Below are positions 42,701 to 54,300 of a stretch of DNA of 64,000 nt, piece after piece (within the stretch, counting starts at the first letter, position 1; each line of letters begins with the position of its first letter). The stretch lies in assembly GCF_032362555.1 (NCBI RefSeq), contig NC_083531.1:4030001-4094000 (forward strand), in the 5' to 3' direction. Origin of the DNA: Amyelois transitella. Its lineage: Eukaryota; Arthropoda; Insecta; Lepidoptera; Pyralidae. A program made the position numbers and the translations under genes. The notes below the pieces were generated by a model that saw nothing but the letters and a program-made list of their open reading frames with translations, was not told where the DNA came from and did not search any database.

Positions 42701-43749
42701 TGGCCTATCAGTCTTTTCAAGACTGTTGGCTCTGTCTACCCCGCAAGGGATATAGACGTGATTATATGTATGTATGTATTAAAACTAGCTGTCCCGGCAA
42801 ACGTTGTTTTGCCATATAAATAACTTTTATGTAATTTCTAGTTAAAAAAAAAATGTTATGTGTGGACAACCCTTAACACTTAGGGGTGTGAAAAATGGAT
42901 GTTAGCCGATTCTTAGACCTACTGAATATGCATGCAAAATTTGGAAAAAATCGGTAAAGCCGTTTCGGAGGAGTACGGAGACAAACAGTGTGACACGAGT
43001 CTCTGTGGCGCAGCGGTAGTACGCTTGTCTGTGACACCGGAGGTCCCGGGTTCGAATCCCGGTCAGGGCGTGATGAGAAACGAACTTTCTCTGATCGGTC
43101 TGGGTCTTGGACGTTTATCTATATAAGTATTTATTATAAATTATATAGTATCGTTGAGTTAGTATCTCGTAACACAAGTCTCGAACTTACTTCGAGTCTA
43201 ACTCGATCTGTGTAATTTGTCCCGTATATTTATTTATTTGTCATACTTGCATATAGTCACGTCTATATCTCTTGCGGGATAGACAGAGCCAACAGTCTTG
43301 TATAGACTGAAAGGCTTCGTTCAAAAAAAGTTCCGTTTCTCATGCCCTGGCCGGGATTCGAACCCGGGACCTCCGGTGTCACAGACAAGCGTATTACCGC
43401 TGCTCCACGGAGGCCGTCAAAATTCAGGATCATTGATAGAATTGAGATTCTAATAGCTTTCAATAATTTGATAGCCCGTCTCCTAAAGGAAGAATCCCAA
43501 TTTTTATAAATCTAGCCTAAAAATATGTAATGGTCCTATTCTTTTTGATAGATTGGTGCCGAGAACCACACGGCACGTCATCAATGTAATGTCCCCTATT
43601 TTCCCCCACAGGGACCCATGGCGCCGCAGTCAATACCCACCGGTGGGGACATCGAGATGACGTCATTGTGGCCCATGTGCGAACCCAAGCTGGGTGATAT
43701 GAACAACATGATAGAAGACAAACCTATGTATTATAATATCAAGATTTAG
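30332..43749 (+). CDS. Gene B: THAP-ZAD-C2H2 zinc-finger protein (14 exons, 798 aa)
   Basis: Exons: 30332-30405, 30825-30999, 31509-31556, 32091-32183, 33248-33382, 33889-34533, 34892-35097, 37182-37320, 38139-38277, 39183-39304, 39924-40055, 41156-41356, 42336-42485, 43612-43749. Every junction is GT-AG and frame is kept from ATG to TAG. THAP is residues 1-83, ZAD about 100-175, a long acidic linker with a basic patch 176-365, finger 1 near 370, fingers 2-11 to about 750, then HLKKPWPKR and a Met-rich tail ending YYNIKI. Several fingers are split by introns at sites shared with A and C; the finger 3 intron of A and C is absent. Likely nuclear and DNA-binding, with ZAD-mediated dimerisation. 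Large introns carry a 15-bp minisatellite and partial copies of exons B7 and B12. Confidence 0.88.
30825..30999 (+). CDS. Gene B exon 2: THAP C-terminal half
   Basis: FPTDPLLRAAW, CSEHF and TAVPVVLP. Acceptor CTTACAG. Confidence 0.85.
31015..31465 (-). repeat. Two R-family repeats in the same direction
   Basis: 31015-31215 and 31216-31465, both diverged; intron 2 of gene B. Confidence 0.75.
31509..31556 (+). CDS. Gene B exon 3: short linker
   Basis: 16 codons (DTMQPTSHQGNPASLK), phase 0 both sides, between TTCCAG and GTAGAA. Confidence 0.65.
32091..32183 (+). CDS. Gene B exon 4: first half of ZAD
   Basis: ACRICLAVDVKLFSI; 31 codons. Confidence 0.85.
32564..32789 (-). mobile_element. Helitron-like element (H3)
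   Basis: On minus starts TCTTATATATAAAATTCTCG and ends near TTTGCCAGGACAGT. Other H3 copies: 42785-42999 (-, ends CTAG), 53566-53790 (+, 3' end lost). Confidence 0.6.
33248..33382 (+). CDS. Gene B exon 5: second half of ZAD
   Basis: LPQKLCAECAQRLYNC; 45 codons. Confidence 0.85.
33889..34533 (+). CDS. Gene B exon 6: acidic linker and finger 1
   Basis: 215 codons. Asp/Glu-rich, then Lys-rich block (KKKSVKKVNKK), then LFTITDLTFEEQVAEI and finger 1 (CAECFKGF). Equivalent to three exons of gene A and one (170 codons) of gene C. Confidence 0.85.
34615..34890 (+). repeat. R-family repeat, full length
   Basis: Tail abuts the exon B7 acceptor. Confidence 0.8.
34892..35097 (+). CDS. Gene B exon 7: fingers 2, 3 and start of 4
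   Basis: CDICKTHF..., CNQCPYETT..., CPHCQDEF. Equals A9 plus A10 without the intron between them. Confidence 0.85.
35285..36000. repeat. 15-bp minisatellite, about 47 copies
   Basis: Unit GGTCCTTCGTCCTCT, almost uniform, degenerating at both ends. 35100-35285 holds looser CCTTTAGTCCTT-type precursors. The period keeps several frames open and yields false Ser/Gly/Pro- and Arg/Gly/Thr-repeat ORFs. Confidence 0.95.
36060..36180 (+). pseudogene. Partial duplicate of exon B7 3' end
   Basis: TGTCCCTACGAGACCACGC and GTCAGGACGAGTT-like blocks repeat exon B7 with about 55 nt deleted, then repeat the donor and the start of the intron (GTGAGTGTCTTG). It carries an in-frame stop (TAG). Confidence 0.8.
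36475..36735 (+). repeat. R-family repeat, full length
   Basis: Followed by a (TTTA)n run at 36732-36765. Confidence 0.8.
37182..37320 (+). CDS. Gene B exon 8: finger 4 end, finger 5
   Basis: YMGHIRIKH then CQLCGYSF; 139 nt. Confidence 0.85.
38139..38277 (+). CDS. Gene B exon 9: finger 6 (H-x6-H)
   Basis: CELCNVRF ... RHISVSARH; ends phase 1 at AAAAAAG|GTAAGA. Confidence 0.85.
38282..38380. repeat. Tandem duplication of about 49 bp after the B9 donor
   Basis: GAGGGTCGAGTTTGCTACCT occurs twice, each followed by AGAGGAGCTCCATTG. Confidence 0.9.
38910..39172 (+). repeat. R-family repeat, full length
   Basis: Its (TATG)n tail lies directly before the polypyrimidine/acceptor of exon B10. Confidence 0.85.
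39183..39304 (+). CDS. Gene B exon 10: charged spacer
   Basis: Basic/acidic stretch ending IPCEQ|, the first Cys of finger 7. Confidence 0.8.
39924..40055 (+). CDS. Gene B exon 11: finger 7 end, finger 8 start
   Basis: CGLQLEDSRAYHGHFRRMH, HPDKNRTNYP, CEVCGRMFQ|. Confidence 0.85.
41156..41356 (+). CDS. Gene B exon 12: fingers 8-10
   Basis: 201 nt. TGERPFKC linker, finger 9 CESCGKAF, finger 10 start CALCGKQF. Confidence 0.88.
41360..42240. repeat. (CATCAATCT)-type low-complexity arrays
   Basis: Irregular CATCAATC units between the exon B12 copies. The same motif forms an array in gene C (52060-52325). Confidence 0.85.
41602..41737 (+). pseudogene. Partial duplicate of exon B12
   Basis: Repeats the 3' two thirds of exon B12 (from CGTTCCGCATGAAGCAGC) with its donor, only silent-looking changes in the part compared; no acceptor, preceded by a CTGA repeat. 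A third trace (AGGCACATGTTTGTGAGTGTG) is at 41904-41925. Confidence 0.85.
42336..42485 (+). CDS. Gene B exon 13: finger 10 end, finger 11, KPWPKR motif
   Basis: IHTGLKPFKC, CEMCGKGF, HLKKPWPKRSRGKRR; donor ACG|GTGAGT. Confidence 0.87.
42520..42780 (+). repeat. R-family repeat, full length
   Basis: Very close to the consensus of the copies here; 8-bp deletion in the 'AACCTGTCACTATTTG' block. Confidence 0.85.
43612..43749 (+). CDS. Gene B exon 14: C-terminal tail
   Basis: GPMAPQSIPTGG ... SLWPMCEP ... YYNIKI and TAG. WPxCE recurs in the terminal exon of gene C. Confidence 0.8.
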   Translation, partial: GPMAPQSIPTGGDIEMTSLWPMCEPKLGDMNNMIEDKPMYYNIKI

Positions 43750-44153
43750 TGATATGATTAATTATACATACATAAAATCACGCCTTTTTCCCGGAGGGGT
43801 AGGCAGAGACTACCTCTTTTCACTTGCCACGATCTCTGCATACTTCCTTCGCTTCATCCACATTCGTAACTCTTCTTCATGCAAGCTCGGCGGTTTCGGG
43901 TACTTTTGACATGACCCTTTACCAGATTAATTATAAATAATGATTATCCTACTAATATTATAAATGCGAAAGTTTGTATGTCAGGATGTCAGTATGGATG
44001 TTTGTTACTCTTTCACGCAAAAACTGCTGAACTGATTAAGATGATATTTGGTATGTAGGTAGCTGAAGACTCAGAATAAAATATGGGCTACTTTTTATCC
44101 CGAAATTCCTGCGGGATTGATTCCACGCGGACGAAGTCGCAGGCGGCCTCTAG

Positions 44154-45050
44154 TTATTAATAAATTAGTATTAATGATGATTAGTAATAATTATTACTTG
44201 TCCAACTATGTTATATTAGGTATAGCTATTCTCCGTATTGAGAGAGGGTCGGTGGTTGAATAGGTAATGTGTCCGGTTAGAATGCGTGACGCGTAAAAAG
44301 GTACAGGTTCGAATCACCGCGGCCGTGTACAAATGACTATTTTAGAAGTTATTTACATTAGTTTTAATACTAAATTATGCTATTGTGGTGTGGAATATCT
44401 TCGTGTGGAAATGGCACATTCAGGTTACAGAATCTGTAGTCATGATTTGAAATTTAGATTTATCTATACTTATATTATAAAGCTGAAGATTTTGTTTGTT
44501 TGTTTGAACGCGCTAATCTCAGGAACTACTAGTTCTTTTTGAAAAATTATTTTTGCGTTGAATAGATCATTTATCGAGGAAGGCTTTAGGCTATTATATA
44601 ACATCACGCTGCAACTATTAGGAGCAAAGAAATAATGGAGAATGTGAAGAAAATCGGGGAAAATTATTCATCCTTGAAGGCTTCAATGATGCCCGAAATA
44701 ACTATTCCACGCGGACGAAATCGCGGGCACAGCTAGTCTATTATATAGTGTGTTTACATTTTATTTAAGCATCACATTATTAAATTAGAATGGTATAATT
44801 TAATCGATCTCTTAACGTTTTAATTTTTACTATTTAAGCAGTAATATTATTTTACTAATAATAATTATTAATAATAGAAATGTAATTTATTACTAAGAGA
44901 AACAAAATACAAGAATCCAATTTTCATAATGATATATAAATAATATTATTATGTCGAAATTAAAATAATAATTTATAACCAAAACAGTGATTTTATTTTT
45001 CATTTTTATTGTTTGGCATTTATCAAAATAACAAGTTTCCCCATGGACCA
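44154..45050. other. Gene-free stretch between genes B and C
   Basis: 44235-44410 is a second type of tRNA-derived SINE (B-box GGTTCGAATCACC, then ATGACTATTTTAGAAGTT). 44463-44736 is an H1 element. 44737-45050 is AT-rich with nothing recognised. Confidence 0.6.
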
Positions 45051-45539
45051 ACTATCCATTAAATCACATCTATAACCCTTGCGGGGTAGACAAAGCCAGC
45101 AGTCTTGAAAGACTGCTGATTTAATAGATTTAAATAGTGACAGGTTGCTAACCCATCGCCGAAAAGAGGAATCCCAAGTATATAATAAGCCTATCCCTTA
45201 GTCGCCTTTTACGACAGCCATGGGAAAGATTTTATGTACGAGTAGGTATGGACCAATGTTGATTCATACATGCACAAAATCGCGTTTCTTCCACGGTGGG
45301 GTAGGCAGAGACTACATTTTTCCATGATCACTTGTCACGACCCGTGCACACGTCTTCCGCCTCGTCAATGTTCGGAGTTGTAGGTGAAAAATGGAAAAAA
45401 AAAAATCTTTCGTATTTACATTATTTATTTATGTATATGAATATATTAGGGTTTAATAAATAAATACATAATTATCAGATTGCGACATCGCCTTGGCGTC
45501 TGGTACCGAATATCAGCCTACCACATTTATAAGTCCTTC

Positions 45540-45795
45540 ATTCATAAAATCACGTCTATATCCCTTGCGAGGTAGACAGAGCCGGCAGTCTTGACAGACT
45601 AACAGTGTGTTCAGCTGTTTGGCTTAATGATAGAATTGAGATTCAAATAGTGCAGGTTGCTAGCCCATCGCCTGTAAGACGAATCCCAAGTTTATAAGCT
45701 TATCCCCTAATCGCCATTTACGACATCCATAGGAAAGAAATGGAGTGGTCCTATTCCTTCTTAAATTGATTGGCGCCGGGAACCACACGGCAAAA
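45540..45795 (-). repeat. R-family repeat, full length
   Basis: Neighbouring R pieces: 45055-45225 and 45840-45975, same direction. Confidence 0.8.
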
Positions 45796-46042
45796 TTATC
45801 TACAATATCGACATTAGCAATAGTATCGACATACATGCATATCATTACGTCTACATCCCTTGCGGGGTAGACAGAGCCAACAGTCTGAAAGGCCACATTC
45901 AGCTGTTTGGCTGTATCATTCGATAGAATTGAGATTCAAATAGTGACGGTTGCTAGCCCGTCGCCAGTATAATATCGACAGTGAAATATATAATATATAG
46001 TATATACATACATATATATGTTATTCCTAACCTAAAGATAAT

Positions 46043-48299
46043 CTATTCGCAATGCGGCCACATTTGCGGATCCTCTTCGCTCGTTCCGTGCGTTGGCAAG
46101 ACCTGAAAAATAACAAAATAATATTTATTATTTATCAACTATATCATACAGATACACAAACAAATGAGAACGAATCTATCTCCCGCGGGAGATATAGACG
46201 TATATATATATATAAGTATTTATTTATATATAATATATGTATTTATATATATATGTCATGAAAAGACTGAATGGCCACGCCTATCCGGTTGGCTTAGGTT
46301 TAGGTTAGGTTTAAAGACTTTTATTCTCATTAAGACATAATTTACATCACTTACATGAGAACTTAAAATTATGACATACATTCAGTCAGAAAAGTATCGG
46401 GAATGGATTATTTATTTATGGTTCCAAATTCAAATTTTTGTTTTTTTTTGTTGTTGTTAGATTGGCACAACTGTTTTCCATTTTGGCGCGGAGTTTGAGT
46501 TGCATCTGTTGTTTACATTAAATACAGTGCTATTTTTAGTTATATCATATCTAGTGTGTATTGCTAATTTCATAATGGATAAAAACATCGAACAAAGAGT
46601 TTGTCTTAAATTTTGCATTGCCAATGGAATATCGTGTTCGGAGTAACTGAAAATGTTACAGAAGGCTTACGGTGAATCGACTTTATCAAAAACTCGTGCT
46701 TATGAGTGGTACAAAGCGTTCAAAAGCGGTCGAGATGTGATGGAAGATTTGCCTCGCTCTGGTAGGCCATCAACGTCTGCAACTGAAGTTAACATCGCAA
46801 AAGTGAAGGAAATAGTGACTGAAAATCCTCATTCAACTTTGAGAGAGATAGCCACCGAACTTTCTGTATCTCACGAGTCGATCCGTACCATTTTAACTAA
46901 TAATTTGGGTATGAAACATGTTGCCGCTCGGCTAGTCCCAAAAGACCTGAATTTTTTTCAAAAACTCAATCGCATGAGAGTCGCTGAGGACATGCTAGAA
47001 CGAGTCAATTCCGACCCAACATTCATGAAACGCATTGTTACTGGTGACGAGACGTGGGTTTACGAGTTTGACATGCAAACTAGTCAACAAGCTTCGGAGT
47101 GGCGCCTTCCAACTGAACCGAAACCGAAAAAACCACGCCAAAGTCGTTCAAAAGTCAAAGTCATGTTGACTGTTTTCTTTGACTATCGCGGTGTTGTGCA
47201 CTCGGAATTCTTGCCGGAAGGTCAAACGGTAAATAAGGAATATTATTTGAGTGTTATGCGGCGTTTAAGAGAGCAAATCCGACGAAAAAGGCCAGATTTG
47301 TGGAAAGAAAATTCTTGGATTTTGCACCATGATAATGCACCTTCGCACAAGGCCATCATTGTGAACGAATTTTTAACCAAACACTCAACAAATACCATCG
47401 AGCAACCACCATATTCACCAGATATGGCTCCAGCCGACTTTTTTCTTTTTCCTAAACTCAAATTACCACTTCGTGGCACCCGTTTTCAATCGGTAGAAGA
47501 CATAAAAGAGAATTCGCGGCGAGAACTGACCTCAATTCCGGAAACAGCGTTTAAAAAATGTTTTGATGATTGGATTATTCGTTGGCGTAAGTGTATCGTT
47601 TCTAAAGGAGCATATTTTGAAGGTGATAAAATAAATTTGGATGAATAACAAACAGTTTGTGTATTATTGATCTTTTCCCGCTACTTTCTTGACAGAGTAG
47701 TACATTATAATTTGTTCGTTGTCACACTAAAAAAGAACAATACACAATTACCGGTCAAGTTTAGTAAATGGAAACAATGTGTTTGGCTAACTGTTTATGA
47801 TAGAATTAATGATAGAATTGAGATTTAAATAGTGACAGACCCATCGCTTAAAAGAAGAATCCCAAGTTTATAAGCCTAAGCCTATCCCTTAGTCGCCTTA
47901 AACGACATCCATGGGAACGAGGTGGAGTGGTCCTATTTTTTTTTTTATATTGGTACATAGACATATAAGAACATAGATTAACACACACAAACTTTTTGGT
48001 CGCCTCCTTGATTACCTATAATAACAAAAAAAAAACTCATCATTTAAATTAATTCGAAAGCTCACCACCCGTCTGTTACTCTTCGGCCAAGGTTTCTTCA
48101 TTCATCTACACATTATTCATTCAACATTTCCCGCATGTTTCATGTATATACATACATATGGTCACGTCTATATCCCTTGTGGGGTAAACAGAGCAAATAG
48201 TCTTTAAAAGACTGAATGGCCACGTTCAGCTATTATATTTATATATATATATACATATATATATATCTATGAACCCGGGACCTCCGGTGACACAGACAA

Positions 48300-48349
<50 letters not shown>

Positions 48350-51300
48350 TATGTATGTATGTTAAAAGCTCACCGCCCGCCTGTCGCCCCTGTTCCTCTT
48401 CGGCCACGGCTTCTTCATGTGGACGTACGCTATGTGCTCGCGCGCTTGAAACATTTCCCGCATGTTAACCAAAGAATAGAACCACTCCGTTTCTTTCCCA
48501 TGGATGTCGTAAAAGGCGACTAAGAGATAGGCACACTTGGGATTCTTTTTTAGGCGATAGGCTAGCAACCTGTCACTATTCTAATCTCTATTCTATCATA
48601 AAGCCAAATAGCTGAACGTGGCCATTCAGTCTTTTCCAGACTGTTGGCTCTGTCTACCCCGCTAGGGATATAGACGTGACCATATGTATGTATGTATGTA
48701 TATATATATATGTATGTAGGTATATATGTATGAACCTGGGACCTCCGGTGTCACAGACAAGCATATGTATGTATATTTGTATATATATATATATATATAT
48801 GTTAAAAGCTCACCGCCCGCCTGTCGCCCCTGTTCCTCTTCGGCCACGGCTTCTTCATGTGAACGTACGCTATGTGCTCGCGCCGCTGGCTAGCGTGTTT
48901 GAAACATTTCCCGCACGTTTCACATTTGAAGGGTTTTAAGCTGGTGTGGGTCTGCGAACAATCAATCAATCGATTGACTTAGGCTTTGAAACTGTCTATA
49001 TACAGAGAGAGAGAAAGAGAGAGGGATTGAGAGTGAGAGAAAGAGAGGGAGAGAGAGAGGGAAGTAAAGTAAAAAAGTAAAAGTAAAAAGAATTTATTCA
49101 AAGAACACCATAACAAAAAGACAAAAAAGGAAACAAAAATATGTACAAAAATAAACGAAATGATAGAGAGAGAGTGTGGGTCTGCGAACAATCAATCAAT
49201 TGATTGACTTAGGCTTTGAAACTGTCAATAAACAAGAGAGTGGGAGGGAGAGATAAAGAGAGAGGGAGTGAGAGAAAGAGAGAGATAAAGATACCGCTTG
49301 TCGCACAGACACCATGAAGGAGAGAGGGGGAGAAACGGAGAAGGGGAAGAGAAAGAAAGAGAGAGAGAGAGAGAGAGAGCCCCACCGCCCGGTGCCGCTG
49401 CAAGTTGGAGCTGGAGCTGAGCCGCTTGCCGCACTCGGAGCACGCGAAGGTCTTCCTCACGGCCGCGTGAAGCTTCAGATGCTGCACCAGGCGGTACTTC
49501 CGCTGGAACCTCTTGTTGCACTGGGGGCACGAGAACTGCTGCTCGGCTCTGTGCGTGTGGCTGTGGTCGGTCAGCAGCGCTAGGCTCTGTGGAGAGGGGA
49601 CGATAGAATCAATTAGCCGTGTGGTTCCCGGCACCAACAGCAAAAGAGAAGGAGAAGGGGACATTTGAAATTGATAGAATCGATTAGCCGTGTGGTTTAC
49701 CGGCACCAATTGCAAAAGAGAATAGGACCACTCCATCTCGTTCCCGTGGATGTCGTAAAAGGCGACTAAGGGATACGCTTTTAAACTTGGGATTCTTCTT
49801 TGAGGCGATGGGCTAGCAACCTGTCACTACTTGAATCTCAATTCTATCATAGAGCCAAAAAGCTGAACGTGGCCTATCAGTCTTTTTGGGACTGTTGGCT
49901 CTGTCTACCCCGCAAGGGATATAGACGTGACTATATGTATGTATGTAGAATCAATTGGCATAGGGTCAGGTCAAGAGTACCCGAAACCACCTAGCTTGCA
50001 TGAAGACAGTTATGAATGTGGATGAAACGAAGAAAGTGTGCAGGGAACGTGGCAAGTGGAAAGATGCGGTCTCTGCCTCTACCCCTCCGGGAAATGGGCG
50101 TCATTTATATATATTTGTATGTATAGAATCAATTCTTGCTAGCTCTTAGCTTCTTCCTCCTAAATTCTTACGGTTCTCGGCACCAATAGAAAAAATAATA
50201 GGACCACTCCATCTCATCAACATGGATGTCATAAAATGCGTCTGAGGGATAGGCTTACACACTTGGGATTCTTTTTTTAGGCGACGGGCTAGCAACCTGT
50301 CACTATTTGAATCTCAATTCTATCATTAAGCCAAATAGCTGAACGTGGCCGATCAGTCATTTCAAGACCGTTGGCTCTGTCTACCCCGCAAGGGATATAG
50401 ACGTGACCATATGTATGTATTATTTATATATTTATTTACATCATGGAAAATAATAATAAAACTTAAAATAAAGAGTACAATTCAGTACAAAGGCACTACT
50501 TATTTCCAGAGAAATTTCTTCCAGCGAGCCCACGTACATATGTGTGTTTGTGTGAACACAACGGAGTGCAGGGTCGACTGACCTGGAACATTCTGCCGCA
50601 GACCTCACACATGGACTGCGCTCTCACTCGCACCGTGCTGGGGAAGTTCGTTCTGTTCTTGTCGGGGTGTGAACGACGGAAGTGTTGGAAGTACAGAACG
50701 GCGTTCGGCAGTTTCTCGTCGCACTGTTAGAGGAGAATGAACGAGATTGAATGAAATGAACATGATTGAATGAAATGAACTAGATTGAATGAAATGAACT
50801 AGATTGAACGAAATGAACGAGATTGAACGAAATGAACGAGATTGAATGAAATTAACGATATTGGAACGAAATGAACGAGATTGAATGAAATGAACGAGAT
50901 TGAATAAAATAAACGAGACTGAATGGAATACAGTTGTCAAAAACTTGGAATTCTTTAAGACGATGGGCCGACAACTTCTCACACATACTAAGTTTGGATA
51001 TTTGTGAAGTTGACGTTGTCGTTAATTCACTCACTTGTTCACAGCATATAGGACCTTCTGTGATGTTGACCTCTTCCTTCTGACGAGTCCTGTTGGGACC
51101 TCGAGGTGGTCTCGTGGGTTTCACTCTAACACTGCAAAAATAAACCTTATCACCTGAAGCGAATGATTTAAATTAAAAAAATAATTATCAAAGTTCAAAA
51201 TTTTTATTCATTATTATAGGATACTACATATCTACATTCTACATTTAGACGACGGGCTAGCGACCTGTCAAAATTTGTATCACAATTCCATCATAAGGCA

Positions 51301-54300
51301 TTTCGAGACCGTCCGCTCTGTCTACCCCGCAAGGGATGTAGACGCGACCCATGTATGTATGTATGTACTAGAGGCCGCCCGCGACTTCGTCCGCATGGAA
51401 ACGCTATCAATCCCGCGGGAACTCTGGGATAAAAAGTAGCCTATGTGTTATTCTGGGTCTTCAGCTACCTACATACCAAATTTCATGGTAATCGGTTCAG
51501 TAGTTTTTGCGTGAAAGAGTAACAAACATCCATACAAACTTTCGCCTTTATAATAGTATATAGTAGGATATATAACATAAACTCACTTATGTTTAGGAGA
51601 TAACAACTGATGTCTCTCCAAAGCTCTGGTGTTCTGAAAGCGTATATCACACGGTTCACAGTATGGGGCGTCCGGTGGTATCTGTGGAAAGAGTTTGAGA
51701 ATCATTAACATACATACGTACATACATATGATCACGTCTATATATGCCTTGCGGGGTAGACAGAGCCGACAGTCTTCAAAACGCTGATAGGCCACGTTCA
51801 GCTGTTTGGCTTTAAGATAGAATTGATATTCAAATAGTGACAGGTTGCTAGCCCATCGCCTAAAAGAGGAATCCCAAGTTTATAAGTCTATCCCTTAGTC
51901 GCCTTTTACGACATCTATGGGAAATGAGACAAAGTGGTCCTATTATTTTTGTTTCATTGGTGCCGGGAACCACACGGCAATGATCTAAAGCTATAGTTAG
52001 GTACAAATTACATAATGATATAACGTCTTTCAATCTTGTCAATTTAATTCATCAACCTAACCCATCATTCCTTTCTGTTAATAACTTTCATCAATCTCGT
52101 CCATCAAACTTTTTGATCAATCTTTTACCGTATAGTATAAAACAGTACTTGGCTTATAATTTGAGTCTCATCAATCCCTTTCATCAATCTCGTCCATCAA
52201 ACTTTTTGATCAATCTTTTACCGTGTAGTATAAAACAGCACTTGGCTTATAATCTGAGTTTCATCAATCCCTTTCATCAATCCCTTTCATCAATCTTTTG
52301 CATCAAACTTTTCCATCAATCCCCTCGGTCATACCGCGTGATCGTCGAACCGGTGCTTCAGCTTCTTGTGCAGCGCCACCCCCTTCTGGCTGACGAACGA
52401 GTTGCCGCACAGAGCGCAGACGAAGTCGGACGGGTGTTTGATGCGCACGTGGCTCATGTATGTTGATATCTTGCTAAAAAATATAGAATAGAATAGAATA
52501 GATTTATTTTCAAAATTGGATACTACAAGGTATCACTTATTGACGTCACATCACTTAAATCTAATTATAACTACTACCGCTTCCGAAGCGCATGTGTAGA
52601 AGAAGCGGCATAAATAGGTATAATAAATATATATATATATATACGGGACAAATTACAAAGATGTGAGTCGGTCTCGAAGTGAGTTCGAGACTTGCGTTAC
52701 GAGATACTGACATCAACGATACTATGTTTTATAATAAATACTTATTTGTTTAGATAAACATCCAAGACCCAGGCCGATCAGAGAAAGTTCGTTTCTCATC
52801 ACGCCCTCGCCGGGATTCGAACCCGGGACACAGACAAGCATACTACCGCTGCGCCACAGAGGCCGTCACAAATATATGTATATATATATTTATAACACTA
52901 ATAATTATTACTATTAATAAGTTCAATGTGTGTGCCGTGTGGTTCCCGGCACCAATAAAAAAAAAAGAACAGGACCACTCCATCTCTTTCCCGTGGATGT
53001 CGTAAAAGGCTTCTAAGGAAAAGGCACAAAAATATGACATTCTTCTTTTAGGCGACGGGCTAGCAACCTGTCACTATTTGAATCTCAATTCTATCATAAA
53101 GCTGAACGTGGCCCATCAGTCTTTTCTATACCGTCGGCTCTGTCCACCCCGCAGGGGATATAGACGTGATTATAATGTATGCATGAATCTACCTGAACTG
53201 CTCTGAACAATGCGGGCAACAATGCACAGTGCCGTTGTGATAATTCTCATGATTTCTCGCCGCGTTTCTGAAATTAAAATATATATATAGGTATACATAC
53301 ATACATATGATCACGTCTTTATCCCTTACGGGGTAGACAGAGCCAACAGTCTTGAAAAGACTGATAGGCCACGTTCAGCTGTTTGGCTTAATGATAGAAT
53401 TGAGATTCAAATAGTGACGGGTTGCTAGCCCATCGCCTAAAAAAAGAATCCCAAGTTTATAAGCCTATCCCTTAGTCGCCTTTTACGACATCCATGGGAA
53501 CGAGATGGAGTGGTCCTATTCTTTTTTTTTATTGGTGCCGGGAACCACACGGCGTTATATAGGTATCTTATATATAAAATTCTCGTGTCACAATGTCTGT
53601 TCCCGTACTCCTACGAAACGGCTAGACCGATTCTCATAAAATTTTGTGAGCATATTGAGTAGGTCTGAGAATCGGCCAACATCTATTTTTCATACCCGTC
53701 AGTGATAAGGGTTGTCCACCTTTAACATTTTTTTTTACAACTTGAAATAACTAGAAAGTTACAAATTTATATGGCAACAAATATTTAATACAGTAATTCT
53801 TGTAAAAATTGGTGATACTTATTTCAATAGAAATCTCTTACAGTAGAACCTTGAGAGGAGAGATGAATATTGGAGCGGTATGGTGCATAAATATCGTAAT
53901 TTCTCCTATTCTATTTTTTATATTAGTGCCGGGAACCACACGGCACATCTGTCCCACCATGAATGGCTGTGACGACATCCAACAAAGTCGAGTAAGGGAG
54001 AGCGAACTGAACAAGTTTCAAACTTACCTCCTTGTAGTGACGTACGGACAACTTTTACAGCTAAACTTCTGCGTGTGCGACACGAGATGTGTTCTCAAAT
54101 CGCGAGCAGTTTTGAAACGTATCTTACATATGTCGCATTCGTGTGTGCCTGCTTTCTGTAAAAAAAAAAAGAAATATGTAACCTTTTTTTAGTGGCCACG
54201 CTTGTAGAGAAAAAAAAATATAATTGAAAAAAAAATTAACGAACATTATTACTGGCCATGTTTGTAAAAAAAAAAAAAGAAACATTGCGACAAAATAGAT

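Noticed and set aside
48269..48523. ORFs over the (TA)n tract near exon C13
   Set aside because: Read microsatellite and R-repeat sequence; the exon-derived part belongs to the minus strand.
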